Shown here piece by piece: positions 23,181 through 31,667 of a DNA stretch of 34,362 nt. Both the position numbers and the translations under genes were made by a program. Position 1 is the stretch's first letter. Each line of letters opens with the position of its first letter. The notes beneath the pieces are model-generated. The model was given only the letters and a program-made list of their open reading frames with translations. It searched no databases and had not been told where the DNA came from. Origin of the DNA: Streptomyces sp. Ncost-T10-10d (GTDB lineage: Bacteria > Actinomycetota > Actinomycetes > Streptomycetales > Streptomycetaceae); assembly GCF_900091955.1 (NCBI RefSeq), contig NZ_FMDF01000111.1, positions 1 to 34,362 on the forward strand. The letters run 5' to 3'.

Positions 23181-23666
23181 TCAGCCCACCGCCTTCTTGA
23201 CAAGCGCGCTGATGCGCTCTTCGTCGGCCGTGGTCAGCTCCCTCACGGCGTAGGCGGTCGACCACATGGCGCCATCGTCGAGAGCCGCCTGGTCGCTGAA
23301 GCCGAGCGTGGCATACCTCGACTTGAACTTCTCCGCGCTCTGGAAGTGGCAGACGACCTTGCCGTCTCTGGCGTACGCGGGCATCCCGTACCAGAGCTTG
23401 GGCGCGAGGTCCGGAGCGGCGGTCTTGATGATCTCGTGGATCCGCTCGGCAAGGACGCGGTCCGCCTCCGGCATCTCGGCGATCTTCGCGAGCACGTCCC
23501 GCTCCGCCGCCGCCTCCTTCTCCGCCCGGGACGAACCGCGCCGCGCCGCCGCCTTCTTCTCCTCGCGTGCGTGCTCCTTCATCGCGGCCCGCTCCTCGGC
23601 GGTGAATCCGTTGTACTTCTCGGTGGTCGTGCCGGAGTCCTCGGCGAGCGACTTTGTGGACGGCAT
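23181..23666 (-). CDS. DUF1801 (YdhG-like) protein
   Basis: A 161-residue protein starting MPSTKSLAEDSG, with AGAGGA 8 nt before the ATG at 23666. Residues 20-60 are a highly charged helix (FTAEERAAMKEHAREEKKAA). The DUF1801 domain covers about 65-160: IIKTAAPDLAPKLWYGMPAY is its hallmark, followed by GKVVCHFQ and LGFSDQAALDDGAMW. The fold is known from structural genomics but the role is not. It is 53 nt downstream of the VOC gene on the same strand and probably shares its transcript. Confidence 0.85.
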   Translation of the reverse strand: MPSTKSLAEDSGTTTEKYNGFTAEERAAMKEHAREEKKAAARRGSSRAEKEAAAERDVLAKIAEMPEADRVLAERIHEIIKTAAPDLAPKLWYGMPAYARDGKVVCHFQSAEKFKSRYATLGFSDQAALDDGAMWSTAYAVRELTTADEERISALVKKAVG

Positions 23667-23719
23667 GGCAGGTTTCCTCTCGTACAGGGTCAGGCTGGGC
23701 GGGCGCGCGGGGCCGGGAG

Positions 23720-24379
23720 TCAGGACGACGTGGGGGCGAGCGACGCGGCAGCCTCCCAGGCGAACCCGTCCGGGTCGGTGAAGGTGTCGGCGGTGCTGCC
23801 GAGGACGATGCGATGCGAGCCGGTGCCGTCGGCGGGGACGCCGAGGTCCTTGGCAAGGGCACGGCGCTTGTACAGCGCCAGCTTGACGGGGCTGGACTGA
23901 CCAGGGGCGAACTCGGTGTACTTGCCACCGAAGCTCTTGGCCACGGTCAGGCCCCGGCCGACGTAGAACTGCTTGGTGGCCTTGACGTCCTCCACGCCGA
24001 GCAGCAGGACGACCTCGTCGATCTCGCGGGTGGCGGGGCCGGTGTCCTTCTTCGCCGAGGTAGCGATCTTCCAGATCGTCCCGTCCGGGGCCTGGACGAC
24101 GCCACCGTAGCCCCACAGCGACTTCGCGGCGGGCTTCAGCACCGTGGCGCCGGCGTCCACGGCGGCGCCGACGAAGCTGTCGACGGTGGCCGGCCCGGAC
24201 ACTGTGAGCGCCAGGGTGAAGCCGCGGAATCCGGTGGAGTGCGCCTCGGACGCCCGCAGGCGTATGTACGTGACCACGCCGAAGGCGCTGTAGAAGCGGC
24301 GGGCGGCCTCGGGGGCGGCCACCTCAAGGGTGACGGATGCGAGGGACGTGTTGGCTGCGGTGGAAGCGGTGGTTGCCAT
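23720..24379 (-). CDS. Two-domain VOC (glyoxalase/bleomycin resistance) protein
   Basis: A 219-residue vicinal-oxygen-chelate protein, starting MATTASTAANTS at 24379. Two beta-alpha-beta-beta-beta halves are visible: SLASVTLEVAAPEAARRFY at about 13-31 and EIDEVVLLLGVEDVKATKQFY starting near 115. The end, DTFTDPDGFAWEAA, is the classical last strand with its Glu ligand position. Such proteins are lyases, dioxygenases or drug-binding proteins; which one cannot be told. The gene looks leaderless: TAGCGT (24387-24392) lies 7 nt upstream. A broken AraC regulator gene ends immediately upstream and may have been its regulator. Confidence 0.85.
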   Translation of the reverse strand: MATTASTAANTSLASVTLEVAAPEAARRFYSAFGVVTYIRLRASEAHSTGFRGFTLALTVSGPATVDSFVGAAVDAGATVLKPAAKSLWGYGGVVQAPDGTIWKIATSAKKDTGPATREIDEVVLLLGVEDVKATKQFYVGRGLTVAKSFGGKYTEFAPGQSSPVKLALYKRRALAKDLGVPADGTGSHRIVLGSTADTFTDPDGFAWEAAASLAPTSS

Positions 24380-24386
24380 GACCATC

Positions 24387-24392
24387 ACGCTA
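24387..24392 (-). promoter_or_regulatory. Candidate -10 box for the leaderless VOC gene
   Basis: TAGCGT on the minus strand, 7 nt before the ATG at 24379, with no ribosome site. No good -35 is seen. Confidence 0.4.
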
Positions 24393-24673
24393 GGGGCTGT
24401 GCGGCCGCCGGGGCTTCTCGATTCCTGACCGGTCTGAGACTTGCTTCGCCACGCACGCCGGCATCCCCTCCACCTTGATCGCCGACCCGGCCTCGCGGGC
24501 CGTACCCGCAACATCGGCATGGTCGGCCGCCGCATCCGCCGCCTGGCGCCGGAAGGCCCCGGGCGGCATGCCGACCAGCTCGGTGAAGCGGGTGGTGAAC
24601 GTGCCCAGCGACGCGCAGCCGACCGCGAAGCAGACCTCGGTGACGCCTTCCCAGGGCTCGGCGGACGAGTCGG
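24390..24673 (-). pseudogene. C-terminal fragment of an AraC-family regulator
   Basis: The minus strand reads GVTEVCFAVGCASLGTF and TTRFTELVGMPPGAFRRQA, the second helix-turn-helix and PxxFR-like end of AraC proteins, and then a variable tail ending KPRRPHSP. The upstream half of the regulator is absent: the sequence runs straight into the 3' end of the reductase gene ending at 24674. The junction near 24670 therefore marks a deletion or insertion. It is not expected to bind DNA on its own. Confidence 0.75.
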
Positions 24674-25237
24674 CTAACGCACCACGCAGTAGCGGAGGTA
24701 GACGACTCTGGAGTTGAAGGTGCGGGTCTCGACGAGTTCGAGATCCACCCGGCGCTCGCGCTGGGGAAAGAACGGGAAGCCACCGCCAACCAGTACCGGG
24801 TAGACCCTGGCCCGGTACTCGTCGATCAGGCCCAACGCGGCCGCCTCGCCAGCGAGAGTCGCGCCGCCGATCGCAATGTCGCCCTCCCCTGGCTCGGCTC
24901 GCAACCGCTCGATCTCCTCCGCCAGGCCGCCGGAGGCCAGGCGGGCAGTGCCCTGCACCGCCGACAGCGTGCTGGAGAACATCACCTTCGGGAGCGGCTT
25001 CCAGAGCGCGGCCCACTCGAGCATGGCGTCGTCGAGCGATGGATCCTGGTCGGCGGTCTCCCAGTACAGCATCGTCTCGTACAGCCGTCGTCCCAACAGG
25101 TGGACGCCGACCTGCCGAATCTCGTCGATCCAGGAGCGAAAGACATCCTCGCCGGGCGGCGTCCAGTCGAAGTCGCCGTCCGGCCCCACGATGTAGCCGT
25201 CAAGTGAGACGTTCATCGAATAGGTCACGCTGCGCAT
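24674..25237 (-). CDS. RibD C-terminal/dihydrofolate reductase-like protein
   Basis: A 187-residue protein starting MRSVTYSMNVSLDGYIVGP, the typical opening of the actinobacterial dihydrofolate reductase family (PF01872 fold). LLGRRLYETM, KVMFSSTLSAV, GDIAIGGATLAGEAAALGL and PVLVGGGFPFFP mark the NADPH-binding core, and it ends in VVYLRYCVVR. It is probably an NADPH-dependent reductase of unknown substrate, not the folate enzyme itself. GAGGCGGA precedes the ATG at 25237. It may be an insertion that removed the front of the AraC gene. Confidence 0.88.
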   Translation of the reverse strand: MRSVTYSMNVSLDGYIVGPDGDFDWTPPGEDVFRSWIDEIRQVGVHLLGRRLYETMLYWETADQDPSLDDAMLEWAALWKPLPKVMFSSTLSAVQGTARLASGGLAEEIERLRAEPGEGDIAIGGATLAGEAAALGLIDEYRARVYPVLVGGGFPFFPQRERRVDLELVETRTFNSRVVYLRYCVVR

Positions 25238-25640
25238 CAGAAGTCCGCCTCGGTAACGGGTTCGACAGTACGACCGCCGGACGCCGCAGGACTCATCGCG
25301 GCTCGCGGGATCCCCTGGGCCGAGTCACCTCACGAGATCATTTCGTTGAGAAACCTCAGTCACTCGACCTTCACTGAGAATCGCTCAATCTTCACTGCGA
25401 GAGGTCAACCGCGTCACGGAATCCGACGGGGAGGTTGAGGAACACGCGTGTCAGATCGTGCGCTACTCCCCCGGCCGGTCCGTTGTCGCAGATACGCGGC
25501 TGGTTCATGCGGCGCAAGGCGTGCCGGACCCGCAGTTTGTGACCTGCGCGGTGGACGGTGGTTCGGGCTTGCCCTGCGGTGGCGGCGAATCTTCTCGTAG
25601 CGTGTGTGCTACCGGTCGGCGCGTAGGTGGAGAGGGCAGT
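25238..25640. other. Intergenic stretch with a phased direct repeat
   Basis: No gene is supported here. Two 17-bp near-repeats (CTCGACCTTCACTGAGA at 25363 and CTCAATCTTCACTGCGA at 25384, three differences) are spaced by 21 bp, two helical turns, which is a spacing used by tandem-binding regulators. A minus-strand run near 25400-25560 looks weakly protein-like but has no recognisable family. Confidence 0.4.
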
Positions 25641-25649
25641 GCGGGGCGC

Positions 25650-26015
25650 TGGTACGTACTGGCGACAGCGAGGTCCACAACACGATCAGCGGCGGCACCT
25701 TCCATGGGCCAGCACTGCAGGGCCGGGACATCTTCGGGATCTCCTGTATCACCCCGCCCCCGCCACCGGCCGACCCCGACCTCGGTCAGCCCTCCGAGCG
25801 GGGGATGAGCAGCATGGTCGACGCAGACCCGCCCGGCTGGACCGGTTACGCCGCAAGGACCGCGCGCTGCGCGCCGCCTTCGACCTGTCCTACCAGCACC
25901 TCAGCGACGACCACGCTCGCCTGTTCCGGCTGTTGCCACTCCACGCCAGCCCGGACCTGTCCGCCGAATCCGCCGCCCTCCTGGCAGAGTCGCTTGTCGG
26001 TGAAGGTCTGGTCCC
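25650..26015 (+). pseudogene. Relic of an NB-ARC/TPR regulator
   Basis: Two family signatures survive in different frames. NTISGGTFHGPALQGRDI (about 25676-25730) resembles the linker that starts many Streptomyces NB-ARC proteins, and DRALRAAFDLSYQHLSDD followed by HARLFRLLPLH (about 25855-25945) is the winged-helix part after the NB-ARC ATPase. The Walker motifs in between are deleted. Only a few hundred bases of a normally 2-3 kb gene remain. Confidence 0.55.
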
Positions 26016-26350
26016 ACTCGGTGAACGGCCTGTTCGAGGCGATCGCGATCGCGTGCCGTTTCCTCGCGTTCGGAGCGGGTTGCCGACCTGGGCCCAGGCG
26101 GGCTGGTGCTGATGACCTCGAGCGGGACATTGGGGTTCTCGGAGAAGTCGAAGTCCTCGATCCGCTTGCTCCGGGGGAAGTTCGCCTTCTTGACCCTGCG
26201 GAACTCGCGCCGCTCGTCCCGGTCCTCGCGCTCGCTCTCCAGCAGCTCGGCCAGAAAGTCCGCGTAGGACGCATGCTCGCGCTGGGCCTGGGCGGCGAAC
26301 TCCTCCGAGCGACCTCGGATGGGGACGCGGGGCTTGCTCTCTACGACGGG
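26016..26350 (-). pseudogene. Internally deleted IS21-type IstB relic
   Basis: The minus strand reads EHASYADFLAELLESERED and RVKKANFPRSKRIEDFDF, matching the N-terminal region of IstB helper ATPases (Y.FL..LL..E...R......A.FP..K..(D/E)FDF). A second frame gives AIASNRPFTEWDQTFTDKR, which matches the late SNR.F.EW segment of IstB. The AAA core between them is missing. No istA is present. Confidence 0.6.
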
Positions 26351-26479
26351 CGAAGCGTCCTTAACGGCTTGAAGGAGCGAAATAGAAGAAAATAACTCAT
26401 AGAGAACATTTAGGCTAGCTGTGCACCGGTCGCACTGATACCCACCTTTTGTTCAGACCCGACGAAGGACCCTGCTGCT

Positions 26480-27814
26480 GTGGATGGTGAAGAAGAGCAT
26501 GACCATGCCAGTACCGAGCTGCCGCCGGTGCCGCTGCACGGCGACCTGCTTCGGATCGCCGAGCAGCTAAAAGATCTGAGTCAGGCGCAACAGAAATTGC
26601 AGACGCTGCTGGCGGCAATGTTGTCGGTCAGCCGTGATCTGGATCTGGGTCGGGTGTTGCGGCGGATCGTGACCAGCGCGATGGACCTGGTCGGCGCCCA
26701 CTACGGCGCGATCGGCGTGCTGAGCGAGGACGGCGGCAGGCTGTCGATGTTCATCCCCGAAGGCCTTACCGAGCAGGAACGCGCAGACTTGGCGGGGGTG
26801 GATCTCCCGCAGGGCCGCGGACTGCTCGGCTACCTGATCGAACACCCCAATCCCCTGCGAGTCGGTGACATCCCGCACCACCGGGCCTCGGCCGGCTTCC
26901 CGCGCGGCCACCCGCAGATGAAGACGCTGCTGGGCGTGGCCATCACCGTGCAAGGCCGCATCTACGGAAACCTCTATCTTGCGGACAGGGACGATGGCCT
27001 TCCTTTCGACTCCCGCGACGAGGACATCATCGTGGCTCTGGCAGGAGCAGCGGCCGTGGCCATCGAGAACGCCCGCCAGTACGAGCACGTCCGCTCCGAC
27101 TCCGAGGAGTTCCAAAGATTGCTGCTGCCGGAGGTGTCGGACAGGCCGCCGTTCCGAACCGCCGCGGTCTACCGGCCGGCGTCCGAGCCCAACCAGCTCG
27201 GCGGAGACTGGTACGACGCGCTCGTCACTGCCGACGACACCTGCTACCTGGCCATCGGTGACGTCTGCGGGCACGACATGGCCGCCGCCGCGTCCATGTC
27301 CCAAACCCGCAGCATGCTCCGCGCCCTGCTCCACACCCGGCTCCACCGCCCCAGCCGTGTCCTGACCCAGCTCGACCTGACCCTGCACGCCATCCCCCGC
27401 TACCTGGTGACGACCGCACTCGTAGGACGCGTATATCGCCACCACAACGCCTGGGTTCTGCAGTGGAGCAACGCCGGGCACCCTCCACCGCTGCTTCTGG
27501 CACCCGGTCGCCCGGCACAGTACCTCGACCGCGACCCCGGCCTACCCCTCGGCGTTGACCTCCGCCTTCCCCGCCACGACCACTCCCAAGACCTTCCCCC
27601 TGGATCCACCATCGTTCTTTACACCGACGGACTGGTCGAACACCACCAGCGCTCCCTGACCGACGGCCTGCGCACCCTCGCCGACATCGCCACCGCACAT
27701 GCCGACCAGTACCCCGCACAACTGTGTGAGACGCTTGCCGAACAGCACCCAGGTGACGGACACGACGACATCGCAGTCCTCGCCCTCCGCGTCCCCAACG
27801 GGCACCATTCGTGA
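26480..27814 (+). CDS. GAF-domain SpoIIE/PP2C-type serine phosphatase
   Basis: A 444-residue cytoplasmic protein. GTG 26480 follows AAGGA by 10 nt. A short coiled segment (24-43, LLRIAEQLKDLSQAQQKL) precedes a GAF domain (about 44-202; HYGAIGVL, GRIYGNLYLADR). The PP2C/SpoIIE domain (about 210-438) keeps its metal-binding motifs: GGDWYD (241-246), GDVCGHD (260-266), YTDGLVE (381-387) and HDDIAVLAL (428-436), so it should be active. Such RsbU-like enzymes dephosphorylate anti-sigma antagonists in response to a ligand of the GAF domain. No anti-sigma or antagonist gene is adjacent, so the partner must be elsewhere. An A/T-rich patch at 26370-26420 probably holds the promoter. Confidence 0.92.
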   Translation: MDGEEEHDHASTELPPVPLHGDLLRIAEQLKDLSQAQQKLQTLLAAMLSVSRDLDLGRVLRRIVTSAMDLVGAHYGAIGVLSEDGGRLSMFIPEGLTEQERADLAGVDLPQGRGLLGYLIEHPNPLRVGDIPHHRASAGFPRGHPQMKTLLGVAITVQGRIYGNLYLADRDDGLPFDSRDEDIIVALAGAAAVAIENARQYEHVRSDSEEFQRLLLPEVSDRPPFRTAAVYRPASEPNQLGGDWYDALVTADDTCYLAIGDVCGHDMAAAASMSQTRSMLRALLHTRLHRPSRVLTQLDLTLHAIPRYLVTTALVGRVYRHHNAWVLQWSNAGHPPPLLLAPGRPAQYLDRDPGLPLGVDLRLPRHDHSQDLPPGSTIVLYTDGLVEHHQRSLTDGLRTLADIATAHADQYPAQLCETLAEQHPGDGHDDIAVLALRVPNGHHS

Positions 27815-27916
27815 CCACCCGCAACGATGGCCGCAGTCCGGGATGGGTCGCATGAACGGACGTCTCGCAGGCTCGCAGAGTGCTGTGTCGATCGACGATC
27901 GGCGGAAGTCGGTGTG

Positions 27917-29071
27917 TCAGACGTCGATCACATCACCGTGGTCGTTGGTGATGAGATACTCGGGCCACCGGTCAAACGCGGAGCACGGGTGCGAGATCCC
28001 GAACTCGACGACATCCGTCACCTCAAGATTCCACGCGTCGGAGAGCACGGTGTGGTGGTCGTACAGCGAGCGCACACGTCCGCGGACATCGAACTTGTCC
28101 TGTCCGGCCGCAGTGCTGGCGGACAGAAGGATTGGCGCCTCGGTGTCGTAGGGAAGGTCGCGCTTCCCGGCTCCGACCACGGCAGTACCGTCCTCGACGG
28201 CGGAGACGACGACCGCGCGCACGGCCAGAGCTGGGACGAGGCCGGGAATCGGGCTCACGCGGGCGTAGACGCCGTGATCGTGCGCGACGTAGCACCCGGA
28301 CCTGAGCAACCGGATTGTGCCTGGAACGTCGTCGTCCGTCGGAAGGAAGTCGACGACACGATCAGGAAAGGCCGATCCACCCATCGAGTACACGGGGCGA
28401 TCGGTCTCAAAGGGTCCGGCGACGTCGAGGTAGACGTCGCGGACCCGGCGGCAGTGTTCGTCCACGGCCGCAATCGTTTCGTCGATCCTTGTGTTCGGGG
28501 CGACGCCTTCGTCCCCGGCGACTCCAACGAGCCGGAGTCCGGGAGCCGCTCGGACGAGGTCCGGTGCACGGCGGGCCTGCTTCGGGTCGCGGATACCGGT
28601 GCGGCCACCCGGGGTGCCGATGTCCAGAAGCACCTCAAGTGCGGGGCCGTGCGCGCCGAACACCTGATTCGCTGCGGCGATCCCGGCCGCGGAGTCGACG
28701 AAGCACCGGATCTCCCGTTCCCGGTCGGCGGCGAGCCAGGCCCGAACTCGCGCCAGTCCGAATGGATCGACGATCTGGTTCGCGATGAGGACGGTGTTGT
28801 GTCCCCAGCCGAGCGCGGTCGCGACCTGGTCGACCGTGGCAACGGTGACGCCGACGGCGCCGGCCGCGATCTGTCGTTCGATGACGGGAGCGGACATCGT
28901 CGTCTTGACGTGGGGAGCAAGCGCGACGTCATGGGTCTTGCACCAGTCGGCCATGACGCGGATGTTGTGATCGAGGGCGGCGGCGTCGAGACGCAGTTGG
29001 GGGTATGCGGTGGGAATCACGAATCCGGCCGCGCGGGGTCGCGGCACGGCTCTCAGGGCGTGGCCTGTCAT
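27917..29071 (-). CDS. PLP enzyme of the D-serine dehydratase/D-threonine aldolase family
   Basis: A 384-residue fold-type III PLP enzyme with an alanine-racemase-like N-terminal barrel. LAPHVKTTMS places the PLP lysine at K56. The C-terminal domain ends with GISHPCSAFDRWPEY; His361 and Cys363 match the HxC zinc site of eukaryotic-type D-serine dehydratases (DSD1) and D-threonine aldolases. It probably eliminates or cleaves a beta-hydroxy D-amino acid, with Zn2+ assisting; the exact substrate is open. The ATG at 29071 has AGGAAA nearby. It converges with the phosphatase gene, 102 nt apart. A longer form starting at 29095 is less likely. Confidence 0.87.
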   Translation of the reverse strand: MTGHALRAVPRPRAAGFVIPTAYPQLRLDAAALDHNIRVMADWCKTHDVALAPHVKTTMSAPVIERQIAAGAVGVTVATVDQVATALGWGHNTVLIANQIVDPFGLARVRAWLAADREREIRCFVDSAAGIAAANQVFGAHGPALEVLLDIGTPGGRTGIRDPKQARRAPDLVRAAPGLRLVGVAGDEGVAPNTRIDETIAAVDEHCRRVRDVYLDVAGPFETDRPVYSMGGSAFPDRVVDFLPTDDDVPGTIRLLRSGCYVAHDHGVYARVSPIPGLVPALAVRAVVVSAVEDGTAVVGAGKRDLPYDTEAPILLSASTAAGQDKFDVRGRVRSLYDHHTVLSDAWNLEVTDVVEFGISHPCSAFDRWPEYLITNDHGDVIDV

Positions 29072-30207
29072 CGCCCGTTTCCTGCAGAAGCACAACTACG
29101 ACGCCGACGTGATCAACCAGTTCAAGGTGCGCCGCCCCGGAGAGACCAAGGCGGTGGGCTGGGGCGAGTTCTGCCACGGCCCCACGTCCGGCGATCAGGC
29201 CCGGCTCTGCGCGCGCCCGGCCAGCGGCCCGAGGCCCAGGCACCCGGTAGCCGTCTACGGCCGTGTTGCCGCTGTCGAGCAGGACAGCAATGTCCGGCCC
29301 TCCGGCTCGCTGACGGGCACGGTTTCACCGTACGCATCCGGTCCGAACACGCCAGCATCCTCAGCCCGCTCGCGGTCGGAACCTTTGTCCTGGCCGTCGG
29401 CGCCTGGAAGATCTGGACACCCTCCAGGGGCAGGCCCGAGCTTGAGATGTTCGCCGAAGAACACTGGTCAGCCCGCTCACTGGACCTACGACGAGGCCAC
29501 CGGCCGAAGCAGCCCGCCCACCTGCCCGCCGCTCTCCCTCGACCAGTGCGCACTCGGCCAGGCCCGCGCGGCGGCAGCCACACGCAAGCCCGTACCCGGA
29601 CGGGCTGCCGGTCTCTCCTCCAGGCCACACCCCAGCCAGCCGCCTGAGTCCGCCGGGCCGCCACCGATCGCTTCACCGCCGACGACGGAGCCGCCAGCGA
29701 CTGCGGCCTCCCCCGACCCGACGATGCTGACGTCCCCGCCCGGTTCGGCCGTCCCGAGTGCGGCACCCCTTGAGCCCGCACCCCCGGTACACCCGCCCCT
29801 GCCGCCGCGGCCCTCGGCACCGCCACGGCGGACCGCCCAGCCCCGCCGCCGCACGCGTCGGGGCTGGTGGCCGTTCGGCCGCCGGCGCTGATCGGTCACG
29901 TCCATCGCCTTTGTGCAGGCGGTAAGCCTTGCTGTCCGATCGCGGCATCGGCTTCGAGGCGGGACCGCTGGCGGGCAGGCCAGGCGTCGCACGAAGCGCT
30001 GACAACGGTCGTCCGGCGCTTCATCGACCGCAGGCTGCCTCGCCGAGCTGAGCGCGAACCCGGACGGCTCCCTGCTCTTCGCCCCGGAGGCGGTCGGCTG
30101 CGCCCTCGTGACCACGCTGCACGATGCCGGGGCGCTCTCCCGAGAAGCGATTCGGTGCACGGTCGTGGGCAGTGATCGTGCCGGCTGCCCACGGCCGCGC
30201 CGCCGGT
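29072..30207. other. Degenerate region with a long proline-rich open frame
   Basis: A plus-strand frame is open to 29891 without a credible start. Its front reads FLQKHNYDADVINQFKVRR and GETKAVGWGEFC, which looks like the tail of a real protein; its end is Pro/Ala/Ser-rich with the basic close RRTRRGWWPFGRRR. Around 30050-30170 another protein-like run (NPDGSLLFAPEAVG, LVTTLHDAGALSREA) appears without start or family. I treat the region as a mosaic of relics. The Pro-rich frame could be a real wall or plasmid-type protein, at low probability. Confidence 0.35.
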
Positions 30208-30630
30208 TCAGCGGACGTGCACCGTCACCACGTCAGAGGCTTGCAAGCGCACGGCATTCTGGTCATGCGGGCTGGTCAGGCCGTACAGCACCGCACGGAA
30301 CTCCAGGTTGCCGCGGCGTGCGGACGTGCCGTGTGCAGTGACCCGCGCGTCGCCCTCGACCGCGGCGCTGCAATTCTCCTGGTGCCACCCTTCGCCGAAG
30401 CCCTTCTCCTCCAGGCACAGCTGATGCAGGTAGCCGGCGCTGTCATCGCCGCCGTGCGCCTTGACCGTGATGGTCTTGCCGACATACGCCGTGCGCGGCG
30501 CCGTGATGTCCACGCCGCCCTTGGCTAACGCCGGCCCGGCTGCCAGAGTCACTGAGGCCAGACCCAGCGCACCGATCACAGCCACACGGCCGCACCGCGT
30601 CCTTACCCCGGTCTTCTTCGTCCTGGTCAT
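30208..30630 (-). CDS. Small secreted protein of unknown function
   Basis: A 140-residue exported protein. GGGAGGGAAG precedes the ATG at 30630. The signal peptide runs MTRTKKTGVRTR, a hydrophobic core (VAVIGALGLASVTLAAG) and cleavage after ALA near residue 36. The mature part of about 104 residues starts with a beta-sandwich-like DITAPRTAYVGKTITVKAHG, and two cysteines near 72 and 86 could form a disulfide. The pattern recalls Ig-like or calycin-like extracellular domains, but I cannot name a family. It stands alone; an inverted repeat CGTTA-CGAAT-TAACG (30751-30765) upstream may be a regulatory site. Confidence 0.75.
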   Translation of the reverse strand: MTRTKKTGVRTRCGRVAVIGALGLASVTLAAGPALAKGGVDITAPRTAYVGKTITVKAHGGDDSAGYLHQLCLEEKGFGEGWHQENCSAAVEGDARVTAHGTSARRGNLEFRAVLYGLTSPHDQNAVRLQASDVVTVHVR

Positions 30631-30750
30631 GGACTTCCCTCCCGCGGATCCCCCACCTGGTGAGACCCACCCCTTCGCGAAGGCGCCCGGTGCGCTTCGC
30701 TGACTATCCAGATGAGCCGGCCGCCCTGCACGTTGCCCCTCGCCCAGCGC

Positions 30751-30765
30751 CGTTACGAATTAACG
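30751..30765. promoter_or_regulatory. Short inverted repeat upstream of the secreted protein gene
   Basis: CGTTA and TAACG flank CGAAT in an A/T-rich spot 121 nt before the start at 30630. A regulator site is possible, with only the symmetry as evidence. Confidence 0.25.
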
Positions 30766-30989
30766 ACATAACCCGCTAACCAGTGTCTGATCCAACCAAC
30801 ATCCACCAAATCGCTTCTTGGGACCGGTAGTCCGATACCTGAGTGCTCCGATTTCGCAAACAGAAGGGGTCGTCCAGCGATAGGCGCGATGGCCCGCCGG
30901 GTCGCCGCATGCCTCGAAGTACCGGAGCGGGCCACCGCGTGACACCGGGGGTGCGGTCGTTGAACAGCGCGGATCCAGGCTGGGCCCTG

Positions 30990-31200
30990 GGCTCGATTGA
31001 GCGTGAGCTACGGAGCGGGCGGCCGGCCCCTACCGCAAGAACGTCGACTACGACTCCACCTGTGGCGCAAGGCCCTGCGCAAGACGTTCCCAAATAGCGG
31101 CGGCAAGCGGATCACGGTGTTCACCGCTGCCAGCCATGTCCGCTCCCTGCGCAACCGCGCCGCCCACCACGAGCCGCTGATCGATGGCGTTCCCCTCCCG
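30990..31200 (+). pseudogene. Frameshifted relic of an Abi-like protein
   Basis: YRKNVDYDST reads in one frame and LWRKALRKTFPNSGGKR, then TVFTAASHVRSLRNRAAHH and EPLIDG, in another. The RNR.AHHEPL..G block is the HEPN-like core of Abi family abortive infection proteins (R....H motif). A frameshift near 31062 and loss of both ends make it non-functional. The flanks from 30631 to 30989 hold no other supportable gene. Confidence 0.55.
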
Positions 31201-31409
31201 AGTGGTTCCGACCGCCGCGGCCGGAACCGCCGGCGCCCGACCCCGAGATCTCGGTGCGCAGCTCGGTGAGCTCGGTGAGCTGAGCGCCCATCATCGAACA
31301 TCAGACGGACGGCAGTTCGCTTGAATCACGTAAGTAGCTGTAGAGGCAAAACCATGGTTGCGGTGATTTGATTCCGCCCTGCGCTGCGCGAGACGGCCGT
31401 CTTGTGGGC

Positions 31410-31650
31410 CAGGAGGCGACTACTGGGGCCGGAGAACAGGCCGAACAGCCTTGCAGTAGTAGCGATTGTCTCGCTCTGCGTGCAGGTTCGCCAAGGTCAC
31501 CGGCTCCGCATCGCTGCGCTGCGGCGTGATACCCACGGCAGGATGCCACGGGCGAGCTGTGGCGAATCCTTCAGCGGATCAACGGTCTTGACGTAAAGTT
31601 CGGCTGCGAGGGAGTGCAACTCTGTCTTCACACAACGGTGTTGGACTCCC
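31410..31650 (-). pseudogene. IS982-like transposase N-terminal relic (copy 1)
   Basis: The minus strand reads TELHSLAAELYVKTVDPLK and DSPQLARG; after a frameshift HPAVGITPQRSDAEPVTLA follows. This resembles the opening of IS982-type transposases (L.TL..ALYV..D.L, then P..VG..P.LSDAELVTLAV). It is cut off before any catalytic residue. Confidence 0.45.
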
Positions 31651-31667
31651 TCCTCCCATGAGCGAAG

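Noticed and set aside
27827..29647. 606-codon plus-strand frame over the PLP enzyme gene
   Set aside because: Most of it is antisense to an enzyme with intact catalytic motifs; only the last part is in a region of unclear content.
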